DNA of 64,000 nt from Cricetomys ansorgei. Its lineage: Eukaryota; Chordata; Mammalia; Rodentia; Nesomyidae. The notes under the pieces are model-generated. The model was not told where the DNA came from and searched no databases. It saw only the letters and a program-made list of their open reading frames with translations. Every line of letters begins with the position of its first letter. The stretch's first letter is position 1. The stretch spans positions 8,632,001 through 8,696,000 of the forward strand of contig JAMJFZ010004031.1 in assembly GCA_026225945.1 (NCBI GenBank), written 5' to 3'. Below are positions 1 through 9,923 of the stretch, piece by piece. The translations under genes and the position numbers were made by a program.

Positions 1-231
1 ATGCTAGTCAGTAATTTCTAGACTGCAGGCCTTCGTGTAAAATATCTAAGATAATTTTTCCAGAGAGCAACATAAGATTGTCAATAGCAAGTGTGAACAG
101 TTTTTAAATTTGTCATTTTATTATAAATATTATTTTATGAAAAAAATAAAATTTAACAGTGAAAGGTAAACTAGTGAAGGATAAAGAATACAAATGCAGA
201 ATAAAAAACGTTTTTCTAGAACTTTTTCTAG

Positions 232-266
232 AATATGTATATGTGTATATATATATACACATTCAT
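232..266. repeat. AT/GT-rich simple repeat
   Basis: Alternating purine-pyrimidine tract (TATATGTGTATATATATATACA type) in an AT-rich flank at 100-260. No gene signal surrounds it. Confidence 0.7.
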
Positions 267-309
267 TCTTTGAGGATTTAATTGTTGAGGATTTCAAATC
301 TGTTTTGAT

Positions 310-800
310 CCTATTCAGCCTTCCTCCAGCTCCTCCCAGATCTGTCGCCCCTTCCCTCTTTACTTAGCAGGGTGTGTCGTGTCATCCGTCCCCCCCCCCT
401 TCCTTATCCACCATCAAGTCCAATTTGTGCTGTCCACTTCTTCTTGGATGTGTGGCCTTCCACCAGAGCACAGTCTACTTACCAGAGGCCACACTCCTAG
501 AGAAAACTGTTTCTTCCCCCCTCAACAGCTGGCAGTTGGCAACAGATCTTCAGCCCGGGTGGGACCCGGTGCGCAGCTCCCGGCTCCAGGCTTAGATCTG
601 GCTTGGCTTGCCCAGGTTTGCGCATGCTCTCACACTCTGCGTTCACATTGCAGCCGCCCTGCTGTGTCCAGTAGACAATTTCCTTGTAGTCAGCCACTTC
701 TGGTTCTTGCACTCTTTCCTCCATCCCCTCAACTACCATCCCTGTTCCTTGGGAGGAGGGGGCATATCACATTCCATCGAGGACTGAATCTCTAGTTCTT
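310..800 (-). mobile_element. Rodent LINE-1 (Lx-like) 3' UTR fragment
   Basis: The stretch carries landmark phrases of the old rodent L1 3' UTR read antisense: the pyrimidine-rich CTCCTCCCAGATC segment, then AATTTGTGCTG, GTGTGGCCTTCCAC, CTTACCAGAGGCCACAC, GAGAAAACTG and GTTTCCTTGTAGTCA in the expected order. No L1 open reading frame is present. The short frames here are chance readings of noncoding UTR. The left edge is clear near 310; the right edge fades around 780-800. Confidence 0.75.
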
Positions 801-867
801 TATCATCTGTCAGTGGCTCACTGGCTGGCTGAGAGCACTCATAGAATTCACTTTTTTAAGTTCAGAC

Positions 868-935
868 CTGCCATTTTACAGATGAGACATTGGGGCTAAA
901 ATGTGTAAATCAGGGCAGCTACTATCACTGTAGTG
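868..935 (+). mobile_element. Possible MIR core fragment
   Basis: CCATTTTACAGATGAGACATTGGGGCT resembles the MIR core (cattttacagatgagg followed by aaactgaggct). Only about 60 bases match, so this is weak. Confidence 0.35.
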
Positions 936-1296
936 AAGTGCCTGGGCCAGCACCGCTCTGACAGCTATTGGAGCAGAGCTGACACAGAACCTCTGACCAG
1001 GCCTTCAGCCCTGGTCAGGTCTGATGTGTGGAAGACCTCCCTGTAGGCCTGGTTAGATCTTCTGCCCTTAGGAATGTGTAGTGGCTGGCCTTACCTGCTC
1101 TCTGCTCTCTCTAAAGTCTTTTACAGGAGAATGCAGTGTCGGTCTAGCCTCGGCAAAGCTGACAGAATGAGCTTGATAACAAGAATCAGTAAAACCCCAG
1201 GAAACGAAGTTGTTTACACTTGAAACACTAACCTTTTGGAGACACCCCTGACCCCCACTGAATCTGTCATGACCTGGATCAGAGGATGATTTAGAG

Positions 1297-1515
1297 CAGT
1301 GGGGCTCAGCTTCCTAGTGCTGTGACCCTGTAATACGGTTCATGCTGTGGTGACCCCAACCATAAGATCATTTACGTTGCTTCTTCATAAGTGTGATTTT
1401 GCTACTGTGATATATCATAATATAAATATCTGATATGCAGATGGTCTTCGGTGACCCCTGTGAACGGGTCAATCAACCCCGAAGAGCTGGTGACCCCACA
1501 GGTGGAGAACCGCTG
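1297..1515 (+). mobile_element. URR1-type hAT (Charlie-like) nonautonomous DNA transposon
   Basis: Element of 219 bp with degenerate terminal inverted repeats (CAGTGGGGCTCAGC at the left, GGTGGAGAACCGCTG at the right). Internal landmarks are GTGACCC, TACGGTTCATGCTGTGGTGACCCC, ATAATATAAATATCTG and GGTCTTCGGTGACCCCTGTGAA. Flanking octamers ATTTAGAG (1289-1296) and TTTTAGTG (1516-1523) agree at 6 of 8 positions, as expected for an aged 8-bp hAT target duplication. It has no transposase frame. Confidence 0.85.
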
Positions 1516-1523
1516 TTTTAGTG

Positions 1524-2214
1524 AAAGGAAGGAGAAGGGGCCCCTGCCATGTCTGTCTCCTGGAAGCCTCCTCACTAGCTCCTGATTCACTTTTTCAAAG
1601 GCTTCCAAACTAGCTCTTGTACCTGGCCATGTGACTTCTGGGAGGTGCTGAGATTGGATGCCCCTCCTCCCACTCCAGGACTCCATGAGAAAGAACAAGA
1701 GGAGGTTTTTTTAATTTAATTTAATTTTTTTTTTACAGGACCCCAGAACACTTGCAGGCACGAATGGGAAAGAGACCTAGGGAGAAGAGTCAAGGACTTT
1801 AAAATGTTAACATTTCCCACTCTCACGCTCCATGAGGACTTCAGAGGGACTGATACCCAAGACCTGCCTGGGAAGTTGATGTTCCTAGAGCCAAGATAGC
1901 CTCAGGATCCAATCTGGTCCAGGTGCTGAGAATGCTGCAGAATCCTCACCTAAGTAGCAGCCCTGTCTGCCTGACCTGGACTGGAGGAGGTATACATCAG
2001 CCTCCGGCAGCAGGCCCTCTCAGGAGCTCCCAGGAGAGGAAAGAGAGGGCTGCACTGCCACTCTTGCCAGGGCTCAGTCCTAGTCTTTCCCTCTGGCAAG
2101 TGTGCCTGTGTGCCAGGACCCGCCATGGTCACAGCTGTGGCCCTAGAGTAGTTTCCCAGTGTCTCACTTGGATGCTCCAAGGCATGTTCGGATTTTCTTC
2201 CCCGTAACAACACT
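1524..2214. other. No gene seen; mostly unique sequence
   Basis: Single-copy-looking DNA with a T-rich patch at 1706-1736. Short frames on both strands (1923-2207 plus, 1950-2213 minus) have no recognisable domain, no splice context and a composition like their surroundings. Confidence 0.5.
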
Positions 2215-2335
2215 ACATGAGGAAGTGTCTATATTCTGCATTTTGTAAACAAGGAAACCAGTTTTCATGAGGAAGAAACAATTAGCCTAACGACACACAG
2301 GAAGCATGAAAGGGCAACGCAGGGATTGAAAAGCA
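2215..2335 (+). mobile_element. MIR SINE fragment
   Basis: GCATTTTGTAAACAAGGAAACC, then an ACGACACACAGGAAGC stretch and CAGGGATTGAA, follow the order of the MIR core and 3' part (dispersed 'cattttacagatgaggaaac', 'gtcacacag', 'caggattcgaa'). Divergence is high, as expected for this family. Confidence 0.5.
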
Positions 2336-2654
2336 TGTCTACCCAAGCCCGAAGTCATTCTCCTGGAAGAACTGTAAAGAGGGTTGGTGGTGGCAGGCAC
2401 CCCACCTCCTGCACCCCCACTCACTAGAAATGGCCTCTTTCAGATTTGGAGTCAAAGCTGAGCTCTCAGTGTCCCCATTTTTAGTGGAGAGGGGAGGTTC
2501 TCCATGAGGCTTCCAGACAGAGCCCAGTTGGGTTTGGTGGGGAGACTCTGGTCATCCCAGGCCCAGCAGAAGGCCCTAAGACGATAGGCCGTGAGTGGCA
2601 ACTGTGACAGATCCTCACAATGAGGATTAGCAGGCAGGAAGTCCCAGGAAGGAC
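2336..2654. other. No gene seen
   Basis: Single-copy-looking sequence. The minus-strand frame at 2452-2673 runs into an ID fragment and is not credible as a gene. Confidence 0.45.
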
Positions 2655-2712
2655 TGGCTGGGCTATAGCTCAATGGGAGAGCATTTGCTTAGCACATAGT
2701 TCTAGGAAAGGA
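2655..2712 (+). mobile_element. ID-type SINE head fragment
   Basis: CTGGGCTATAGCTCAATGGGAGAGCATTTGCTTAGCA matches the tRNA-Ala-derived start of rodent ID/B4 elements, including the pol III A-box region (TAGCTCAATGGG). It is truncated before the B box. Confidence 0.6.
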
Positions 2713-2900
2713 GACAGTGGGCAAAGGTCTTCCTCTTAGGAATCATGTATGTGACCACATTACTTTCATTCTGTATTTGCTCACACAGCACACTACACCA
2801 TGTACCTATCATCCATTCCCCCAAAATTCTAGACTCACACAAACTTCATGGTGAGAAAGAAGACCCTTAAGCAGCTTAGGGTCTAGTGGGAAATCCAGGT

Positions 2901-2924
2901 AAAAAAAAAAAAAAAAAAAAAAAA
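2901..2924. repeat. Poly-A run (24 A)
   Basis: An uninterrupted A run. No recognisable SINE body precedes it, so its source is unclear. The lysine- or phenylalanine-rich frames crossing it are artefacts. Confidence 0.9.
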
Positions 2925-3184
2925 CGGGATAGATGTCCCAGACCTGGCTCCCTTTCGTCTTTGCAGAAAGGTTTGTGGGTCCTCTCCCCTCCAGGAACCA
3001 TGTTCTGGCTGTTGGAAGCCATGCACTTGCTGACCAAGCAGTAAGGAGCATGCATTGCCTGTAGCCCAGGGGCATACATGAGTTGACACTGTGGTCTCAG
3101 GTCAACCTGTGCCCATCGATGAGGCGGAAATGAGCTTTCAATGGCAGGCTTGGCTGGGCCGGGGCACACTCATCACTCTTTAGG

Positions 3185-3300
3185 CTTCAGCATCCCTGTG
3201 GGCTAGGATAGCCATTGCTCTAATTTTAACAGGAGGGAAACTGATACTCAGAGCAATGAGGAGCCTCTCCAGGTTGTACACCGCACCTTACAGCAGGTGC
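3185..3300 (+). mobile_element. MIR-like fragment
   Basis: ATTTTAACAGGAGGGAAACTGATACTCAGAG followed by GAGCCTCTCCAGGTTGTACAC has the order of MIR (attttacagatgaggaaactgaggctcagag, then the ggtcacaca region). Moderate support only. Confidence 0.45.
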
Positions 3301-3486
3301 TGCACCAGGGCCCCCGGAGCATTTTGCATTAGCAACGTCATTGAACCACTGCCACCTATGGTTCTGGGAGGGAAGGTTTTATAGGCTGCTGCATAAACAC
3401 AGGGTGACAAGTAACTTGTCCAAGTGACCAAATTAGTTACTGGTAAATGGCTCCAGGCATCTTTGTCAGCAATTTTTTTCCATGTT

Positions 3487-3673
3487 ACTTTATGTGTATG
3501 GGTGTTTTGCTTGTGTATACATCTGTTCACTACATGGGCACCAGAAAAGTGTCAGATCCCCTGGAACTGGAGTTACAGATGGCTGTGAGCTGCCATGTGG
3601 GTACTAGGAACTGAACCCAGGTCCTCTGAAGGAGCAGCTAGTGCTCTTAACTGCTGAATAATCTCTCCAGCGC
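3487..3673 (-). mobile_element. B2 SINE
   Basis: Antisense B2. It starts with TTTATGTGTATGGGTGTTTTGC, continues through CAGATCCCCTGGAACTGGAG, GCTGTGAGCTGCCATGTGGG and AACTGAACCCAGGTCCTCT, and ends in ATCTCTCCAGC, the reverse complement of the B2 head. Essentially full length. Confidence 0.92.
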
Positions 3674-3692
3674 CATCATTTCTTTTTATCTT

Positions 3693-3945
3693 ATTTTTAA
3701 TTGACAAGAAAACATATAACGTTTCTGATGTACAATATGACTTACATATGCATGTATATATTCATTGTGAATTGCCAACTTATTTAATACATGCCTCTCT
3801 TCATATACTGACTGGCGTGTGTGTGTGCGCGCACTTATGTCTGAATATGTGTTGAGAACCCTTAACCCCTGTTATCACTTTTCAAATGCGATATACTGTC
3901 ATTAGTGTATGGGTGTGGTAGCCACAACGTCCTGTCAATGTTTCT
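3693..3945 (-). mobile_element. Ancient L1M 3' UTR fragment
   Basis: Antisense mammalian L1 3' UTR pattern: AACATATAACGTTTCTGATGTACAATATGA, a TATATTCATTGTGAATTG motif, then GTTGAGAACCCTTAAC. The order fits L1MA/L1MB tails. A short GTGTGCGCGC patch lies at about 3812-3832. No coding potential. Confidence 0.6.
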
Positions 3946-3974
3946 TGAACTTTAACTGACTTAGGGAATCTTGT

Positions 3975-4060
3975 TAAGGCACAAGCTCAGACCCCGTGAG
4001 TGTGGGATAGGGCCCACAGTTCTGCAGTCTTAACGAGCTCCCCATGCAGTGCCCATGTGG
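3975..4060 (+). mobile_element. Possible MER5A-type (hAT-Charlie) fragment
   Basis: TTGTTAAGGCACAAGCTCAGACC, GGGCCCACAGTTCTG and AACGAGCTCCCCATG follow the central MER5A consensus order (ttgttaaaacacaga, gggccccaccc, aacaagttcccagg). Terminal repeats are not visible. Confidence 0.5.
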
Positions 4061-4064
4061 CTAG

Positions 4065-4068
<4 letters not shown>

Positions 4069-4109
<41 letters not shown>
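4069..4109. repeat. (TG)n microsatellite
   Basis: About 20 uninterrupted TG units. Confidence 0.97.
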
Positions 4110-4113
<4 letters not shown>

Positions 4114-5454
4114 CAAGGCAGATTCTGCTACATGACAGCCCACCAGGAAGCAGGCAGCAGCAGGAGCTAGGTGGCCTGACTAATAACCTTCAAAGGCCCA
4201 CCCTTGTTGAGTTGCCTCCACCAGCCAAGAGTCATCTCCTCGAGGACCCATGGGCCCCCAAACTGCCACCAGTTTGGAAACAACCACTCAGAACAGAAGC
4301 CCATGGGGTGACGGTTTACATTCAAACCCATAACACAGGCTTGGATCTGTCTCTCATCAGACAAAACCTATTTCATCTCTTCCCCCATTAACCACAGGCA
4401 AATGAATCCCATAAGAAACCGTTTCCCAAGCTGGGAGTGTCACTCAGATCTGAGGAAGTTCTTAACCAATCCCATATCACCCCCAGGGACTGCCTTGCCT
4501 GGCACAGCGGTCTCCTTCTCCAGAGTCTGATCCACTGTTGCAACCAGGAGGCAGCGTGGCTTCTGCGAGGCCTGAAGCCTCTGCAGCCAGAGGGCATCTC
4601 TCAGTCACAGAGCATGCCAGGGACAAGTCTGTAACCTGACTCGAACCCTCAGTACCTTTGAACTCTGTGTCAAAACCTACTGTTCTCAGCCTCCTATTTC
4701 TCAGCCCCTCTCTTCAGATAGCATGACCCCTGCCTCCTCATCTTTCACTGACGCTAGCTCGGGCCTCAGCCTCCTTGGTGTACCACCATGCAGCAATCCC
4801 CCTCCCCCCTTCTATATTCTGGAGTAAACGATGTAAAGCTGCAGATGGCCAAGGACAAGAGCATAGGGAAAATGGGGATGATGTCATGGAAGGCCTCCGT
4901 TCCACTGTGGCCTAGACTTGCTTCTCCAGGCAGTGGTTGTCAAAGCTTGCCTGGAGCTCCATTGCAGAAGGCCCAGCAGGTGGGTTCCGGAGCCCTGTGC
5001 TCAGGTTCCCTCACAGTCCTCTCAGGCAGCCCTGCCTTACCCGTCTGCTTTCTGAAGTGTGTGTGACGTGCTGCCATGTCCAACAGGACACCATCTCAGG
5101 ACCTCGCAAAAGGCCGTTAGAGGTTTCTCAGTACAGGTGGGTACCCTGGGGAGCACGTTCCAGAGGGACTCTTGGAGTTGTCCGAAGTCATCTTCGTTAG
5201 TAGGAAAGCCGTGGTCCAGAGAGCGCCACGTACTGGAAAGAGCAGTGTACAAATGCTGTTATCTCCAGAGTGACGTCATTTCACGTATAAGTTACAAGAC
5301 ACAATGAAGAATCCATTTACCCATTGCTAAACATACATGAGAACAGAAATTACAACAAAGATAATGTTTCCACCTGCTTTGTTAGTAGCTTGATTAAGTG
5401 TTCTCACGTTAATAAATCAGAAGATTACTATTGACTCTCCTTCAATTAAAAAAA
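4110..5454. other. No gene seen
   Basis: Unique-looking sequence. Several short frames (for example 4788-5066 plus, 5037-5252 minus, 5059-5307 plus) lack recognisable domains or splice signals. The phrase GCAGTGGTTGTCAAAGC at about 4931 hints at a hAT terminal repeat remnant but cannot be extended. Confidence 0.5.
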
Positions 5455-5805
5455 AAATAGGCTTTATTTTGGGAGGCAGTTTTGGGTTACAGAGAAGTCG
5501 GGTAGGAAGCACAGTTCGCACCTGCTTCCCCATTCCCTTCTCCTACAAGAGCATCTCCTACTCGTGAAATCCATCAGTTGTAATTAATGAGCCAATACCA
5601 ATGCTGCATTGTTAACCCCTGTAGTTTACTTAGGCTTCCCTCCCTGTGGTGTACATTCTGTGAGTCATGACAAGTGTGTGGCACCACTGTAAACCATTCT
5701 ATTACCTTACAGAATGCTTCGACCATCCTGAGACTCCCCACCACCCTCTGGGAACCACTGGTCTTCTTACTGTTCCACTATTTTGTAAAAGGATTTAAAA
5801 GTCTG
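5455..5805 (-). mobile_element. Ancient L1M 3' UTR fragment
   Basis: The antisense order of L1M 3' UTR landmarks is clear: TTTTGGGTTACAGAGAAG, TCAGTTGTAATTAATGAGCC, TGTAGTTTACTTAGGCTTCC, GGTGTACATTCTGTGAGTC, GACAAGTGTGTGGCACC and GGGAACCACTGGTCTTCTTAC. Noncoding. Confidence 0.7.
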
Positions 5806-5871
5806 ACTCTGAGTCCACTGCTCGCTTTCGGACCACGTTACTGGCCTAGCAGAGAGGACCTAGCACTAGAG

Positions 5872-6093
5872 CAGTGGTTCTCGACCTTCCCAATGCTGTG
5901 ACCCTTTAATACAGACCCTCATGTTGTGGTGACCCCCAACCATTAAATTATTTCTGTTTCTACTTCATAATTGTAATTTTGTTACTGTTATGAATCATAA
6001 TGTAAATATCTGAAATGCAAATGGTCTTAGGTGACCCTTGTGAAAAGGTCTTTGACCCCCAAATGGGTTGTGACCCACAGGTTGAGAACACTG
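5872..6093 (+). mobile_element. URR1-type hAT nonautonomous DNA transposon
   Basis: The 222-bp element is the best-preserved URR1 copy here. Left terminus is CAGTGGTTCTCGACC and right terminus GGTTGAGAACACTG. Between them lie CCTTTAATACAGACCCTCATG, GGTGACCCCCAACCATTAAA and GTTATGAATCATAATGTAAA. The preceding octamer is CACTAGAG (5864-5871), a CTAGAG-like hAT target; the following octamer CTCCAGAT matches at 5 of 8. Confidence 0.92.
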
Positions 6094-6249
6094 CTCCAGA
6101 TAGAGAAAGACACACCCATAAGCCTTGGTAAATCGCATTTTCAGTCCCATCCACAGGGATCCGCAAGAGGTTTTGTTGAAATTTGGCAGGTACTTTTTTT
6201 CTCTTCAGTGAAGTTCACCATTGTTCTTGTAAGCTTAGAACTTGATGCA

Positions 6250-6406
6250 TTGCTGGGTGTGGTAGCACACACCTTTAGGAGGCAGAGGCAGGCGGATCTC
6301 TGTGAGTTCAAGGCCAACCTGTTCTACAAATTGAATTCCAGGACGGTCATGGCTATACAGAGAAACTTTGTCTTAAAGAAGAAGGAGAAGAGAGAAGGAG
6401 AAAGAG
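6250..6406 (+). mobile_element. B1 SINE with internal deletion
   Basis: TGCTGGGTGTGGTAGCACACACCTTTAGGAGGCAGAGGCAGG is the B1 head, but the usual 'atcccagcactcggg' between CCTTTA and AGGAGGC is missing (about 15 bases). The body continues to GAGAAACTTTGTCTTAAA with an A/G-rich tail (6377-6406). Confidence 0.9.
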
Positions 6407-6505
6407 CCTGATGTATTATCAACATCCTAATGTACATGGGGGCTTACGCTGGGCTGGGGATGACCCAGGCTTCACGCATACTAGGGAAGAATTACCTACA
6501 CCCAC

Positions 6506-6836
6506 TGTGGTGAGTGCTTAGGGAGTAACATTAGGAGGTGTGGCCTTGGAGTAGGTGTGGCCTTGCTGGAGGAAGTGTGTCACTGGGGGTGGGTTTTGGG
6601 GTTTCAAATGCCCAAGCCAGGCCCAGTGTCTCTCTCTCCCTGCTGCCTGTGGTTCCAGGTGTAGAACTCTCTGTTCCTTCCCCAATGCCATGCCTGCCTG
6701 TGTGTCACCATGCTTCCTGCCATGATCATAACGGACTAAACCTCTGAACTGTAAGCCAACCTCAATTAAATGTCTTCCCTTATAAGAGCTGCGGAGGTCA
6801 TGGTGTCTCTTCACAGCAATAGAAACCCTAACTAAG
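6506..6836 (+). mobile_element. Solo LTR-like element, rodent MaLR-type
   Basis: Landmarks are ATTAGGAGGTGTGGCCTTGG, GGAAGTGTGTCACTGGGGGT, GGACTAAACCTCTGAACTGTAAGCC, CAATTAAATGTCTTCCCTTATAAG and a terminal CACAGCAATAGAAACCCTAACTAAG. The 3' end parallels THE1/MST LTR ends (attaaacctcttt, tataaa, agcag, ctaata). The rodent repeat is common; assignment to MaLR rather than another class is by analogy. Confidence 0.65.
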
Positions 6837-6900
6837 CCCTAACTGGAAACTGCATTGCATTTCGTTTCTTCTTTTAAAAAACTTTTTTCATAGTACTATA

Positions 6901-7045
6901 TTTTTTTTAAAGATTTGCTTTATTCAGAAGACGGTCTCGGATCCCATTATAGTTGGATATGAGCCACCATGTGGTTTTAGGGATTGAACTCAGATCTTCT
7001 GGAAGAGCAGTCATTGCTCTTAACTACTGAGTCGTCTCTCCAGCC
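6901..7045 (-). mobile_element. B2 SINE, 3'-truncated or internally shortened
   Basis: Antisense B2: GGATCCCATTATAGTTGGATATGAGCCACC, ATTGAACTCAGATCTTCTGG and the terminal CTGAGTCGTCTCTCCAGCC. The part that should carry the GGTGTTTTGCCTGC region is absent. Confidence 0.88.
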
Positions 7046-7147
7046 CTGCATTTTGTTTCTTTAAAAAAGAGTTCAGACAGCTTTCTCTTCTAAAAGTTAC
7101 TTTGAAGACAATTAAACAGATCCGTTCTTCTGAACCAGTTACTTGAA

Positions 7148-7341
7148 CTTTATTGGTGTGAATGTGTTGCCTGCATGTATGTAAGTTCACCAAGTACATT
7201 CAGTGCCTGTGGAGGTCAGAGAGGATGTCAGATCCCCTGGAGCTGGACTTACGGATGGATGAGCGATGGATGCTGGGAACTAAACTGGCATCTTCTGGAA
7301 GAGTAGCATATGCTCTTAACCATTGAGCCATCTCTCCAGCC
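7148..7341 (-). mobile_element. B2 SINE
   Basis: Full-length antisense B2 from TTTATTGGTGTGAATGTGTTGCCTGC to TTGAGCCATCTCTCCAGCC. It lies about 100 bp from the previous B2 in the same orientation. Confidence 0.92.
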
Positions 7342-7644
7342 CCTCCTCTGGGTTTTTAAAGTGTACAGAAATAAGAGTTTTTATGGATAGTAAACTTTTC
7401 TTTTTAACAGAACCATAGACTAAAGGAGACATGTTTAGGCTCCTGCTTTAAAAAAAAAATACTCTGTCTATACTTCACATTTATTTTCAAAAGCCAATTT
7501 TCTCTCATTGCTAAAAATGTCACTGTACATTAAAGGGATAGATGAAGGGAACTTTTTCTTAAAATATTGAATATTTTAGGTAGCACCAGGTGGCTCACTG
7601 GTGACAGCTATTTATCATCATGCGAAGAACAGGACCAGGGCCGG

Positions 7645-7822
7645 TGAGCTTGTTCAAGCAATAAAGGCATCTGCTACCACGCTTGAAAACCCAAGTTTGA
7701 GCCCCAGGACCCACAAAATGAAAGAACGTTCTCAAGTTGTCCTCTAACCTACACACACACCCCCCACACACACACACATGTGCACACAGCACAAAGTTGA
7801 TAAGTAAAATGTAATAAAAGAA
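7645..7822 (+). mobile_element. B3A-type SINE
   Basis: GCCGGTGAGCTTGTTCAAGC, AAAGGCATCTGCTACCACGC, TTTGAGCCCCAGGACCCACA and TTCTCAAGTTGTCCTCTAACCT track the B3A consensus. The CA-rich tail (7752-7790) leads into an A-rich end. Confidence 0.75.
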
Positions 7823-7827
7823 AAGAG

Positions 7828-8310
7828 AGCATCTGCCTTCTTGAAAAAGAAGCGTCACCAGTGTGTCTCCAAAATGGCAGCAGCGATGGCCGTGGATGGC
7901 ACCGCAGCAGGTCGAGCACGGAGCTCTGAGGCGCGGAGAGGCGGGACGCAGTAGCTCTGTGGGCCTGGGGTGTCGCGGTGGGGAACCGTGCCATCCGCAG
8001 GAACCACACTGTGGGTCTTCGCCGCTTCCGAAGGGTGGACCGTTGCGTGCTTTTCATCTCCGCAGCATCTCTCGCTGGCTCTAAACATGGCAGGTGTGTC
8101 CGCTGGACAACAGGAGTGGGGATTCCAGAAGGATGGCGTTAGGAAAGGAACTTCCCCCGAAGCTTCCCCGTTTCTTACTCATTTGGCGGCTTGCCTTCCT
8201 GTTAATTATAAATTAGACAGAACCATGCTTTTCCCTCTTTGTCTTTGCTGTTTCCTGTTCCTGCAGCCATATGTATTTTGTATCAAATAAAGTCCAATTG
8301 AATTCTTAAA
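7828..8310 (+). pseudogene. Probable processed retrocopy, parent gene not recognised
   Basis: A sharply bounded block unlike its neighbours. The first 300 bases are CpG-rich (GAGGCGCGGAGAGGCGGGACGC, GGTGTCGCGGTGGGG, TCGCCGCTTCCG), like the 5' end of a CpG-island mRNA. A polyadenylation signal AATAAA sits at 8286-8291, followed about 17 bases later by an A-rich tract (8308-8335). Similar A/G-rich strings flank the block (AAAAGAAAAGAG near 7817, AAAGAAAAGGGT near 8312), a possible target duplication. A start in good context (AAAATGGCAGCAGCG, ATG at 7873) opens a frame that stops after 26 codons. A second plus-strand frame (7970-8290) encodes 106 residues with no domain I recognise. Alternatives are a degraded unique exon or an unannotated repeat. 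Confidence 0.45.
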
Positions 8311-8504
8311 AAAGAAAGAAAAGGGTTAAAGAAAAAGGCATAAATACATTTTCAGTCCATAGAAATTTTAATTTTAGTATTTAAGCAGACAATGAAATAT
8401 TTGCAGATTACAGATTTTCATAACTATTCTTATGTCATAAATTCTGTTTCTGTTAACTTACTATTCATATTTGGATTTTCTAATATTAAATTTTGTAAAT
8501 TTTT
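8311..8504. other. No gene seen; AT-rich spacer
   Basis: AT-rich sequence (TATTTAAGCAGACAATGAAATATTTG type) between the retrocopy candidate and a B3 element. Confidence 0.5.
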
Positions 8505-8730
8505 TTGTGCATGTCTGTGTGTGTGGTTGTATGGGCCAGGGACACAGTGCAGTGTTGTTCCTCATGAGCCACCTACCCTGGCTTTTGGAACAGGGTCTCT
8601 TGGTGGCCAGGAGTTTGCTAAGTAGGCGGGGCTGGCTGCCTGGTGAGCCCCAGGGCTCTGCCTGTCTCTGGCTCCCCAGTGCTGCGATTACAAGCCTATG
8701 CCACCACAGGTAGCATTTTATGTGGGTTCC
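8505..8730 (-). mobile_element. B3 SINE
   Basis: Antisense B3: a GT-rich tail region, then GGAACAGGGTCTCTTGG, GGCTGGCTGCCTGGTGAGCC, CTGCCTGTCTCTGGCTCCCCAGTGCTG, GATTACAAGCCTATGCCACC and TTTTATGTGGGTTCC. Confidence 0.75.
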
Positions 8731-8806
8731 GCCTCCTCTTCTCCCTCCCCTCACCACTGACCTGCCCCTGCCCATCTCCTTCTCTTCCTTCTTTTCCTTT
8801 TCAGGT

Positions 8807-8922
8807 GGGTTTGCAGGTTTTCACAGTGTTGTGCAGGCTGCCCTCACACTCCTGGGTTCTAGAAATCCCCCTGTCTCAGCCTCCAAAGTATCCAGGACAG
8901 CAGGCACACAGTGTCACATTCA
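8807..8922 (-). mobile_element. Old B1/7SL-type monomer
   Basis: Antisense 7SL-derived pattern: TGTTGTGCAGGCTGCCCTCACACTCCTGGGTTCTAG, CCCCCTGTCTCAGCCTCC and CAGGACAGCAGGCACAC. It is diverged relative to the typical B1s here, so probably an early B1 or PB1 type. Confidence 0.6.
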
Positions 8923-8926
8923 TGGG

Positions 8927-9000
8927 CTTCAGTTTCTTCATTTGAAACGTGAGAGGGATAATCAGATGGTTTCTCTGCACCCTCATTCTGATTTTAGAGT
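8927..9000 (-). mobile_element. MIR fragment
   Basis: GGGCTTCAGTTTCTTCATTTGAAACGTGAGAGGGATAATCAGATG resembles antisense MIR (cctcagtttcctcatctgtaaaatggg, then the gataat region). Confidence 0.55.
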
Positions 9001-9923
9001 GTGCGAGGCCCAAGGCATGCTTTCTTCCTTCTTAGCCACTCTCTGAGGACAGCTCCTGCTTACCCATCTCCCTGGCTGTGATTGGTTTGTATTACATAAG
9101 TGTTTATTAAGCTTGGCATTTTGTGGCTTGGAAAGGGCTGACTTGTTGGGGAAGCTCTGATTGCTAGAGATAGCAAGGGCTCCTGACAGGAGCAGGATTG
9201 TGAAATGCAAACCGACCAACCCAGACCCAGATTTCCTCTATCTGCTGTACACCCAAGAGGCAAAATTCCTTCACCTTTACCACCCCAAGGTCAGATTCCA
9301 GGCAGCCGGAGAGCACGCCTACAGCTTGAAGTCATCCACAATAATTCAGACTAGTGATTTCTAATCTGCTCAGTTCCCTGTCGTCTCTTCCTAGTAAAAA
9401 TCCCAGTGCGAGCCGGACCCGGGCTCTCCTGCCACTGTCCACTCTGCCTCCTGACCTAGTCACGCCTTTCCAGATAGCCCCGCACCGCAGGTGTCTCCCT
9501 GGGACTGCGAGTGTGAAACTTCCCCTGAGCCTCTCCTGTTTCTCCTCAGGCCACTCATAACTGATCATATCATGAAAGAACACAGAACAATCTTCTAGAG
9601 CCTTCCCTGTGCAGATGGAGTTGCTAACAAATGAACATAAAGAAGAAACAGGATGAGGCCATCCTGTCCATGGACCGTAAACCGTGACAACAAAGCAGAG
9701 AAATGTGTTTGCTTCCGGTGCGTGCTAGTCACACCGGGATCTGCAAATTTTAAATAGTGTTTGTCCGATATTATTTCAGATAGGGTTTAAAATTTTGTTA
9801 TCCTTTATATGTCCTTAACAAGGAAATCTGTTAATATTTATTTAATGAGCCTTCCTGGGAATGAGTTCATTTAAATGAGCACTAATTGGCAGTCTTCCTT
9901 TGATTTGTTATTATCGCTAACTC
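9001..9923. other. No gene seen; unique, possibly constrained at 9750-9915
   Basis: No gene structure. Frames at 9332-9583 and 9354-9560 overlap on opposite strands without domains. The segment 9750-9915 is AT-rich, not low-complexity, and contains homeobox-like TTTAAATGAG and CTAATTGGCAG motifs. This makes it a plausible noncoding regulatory element, but conservation cannot be seen from one sequence. Confidence 0.35.
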
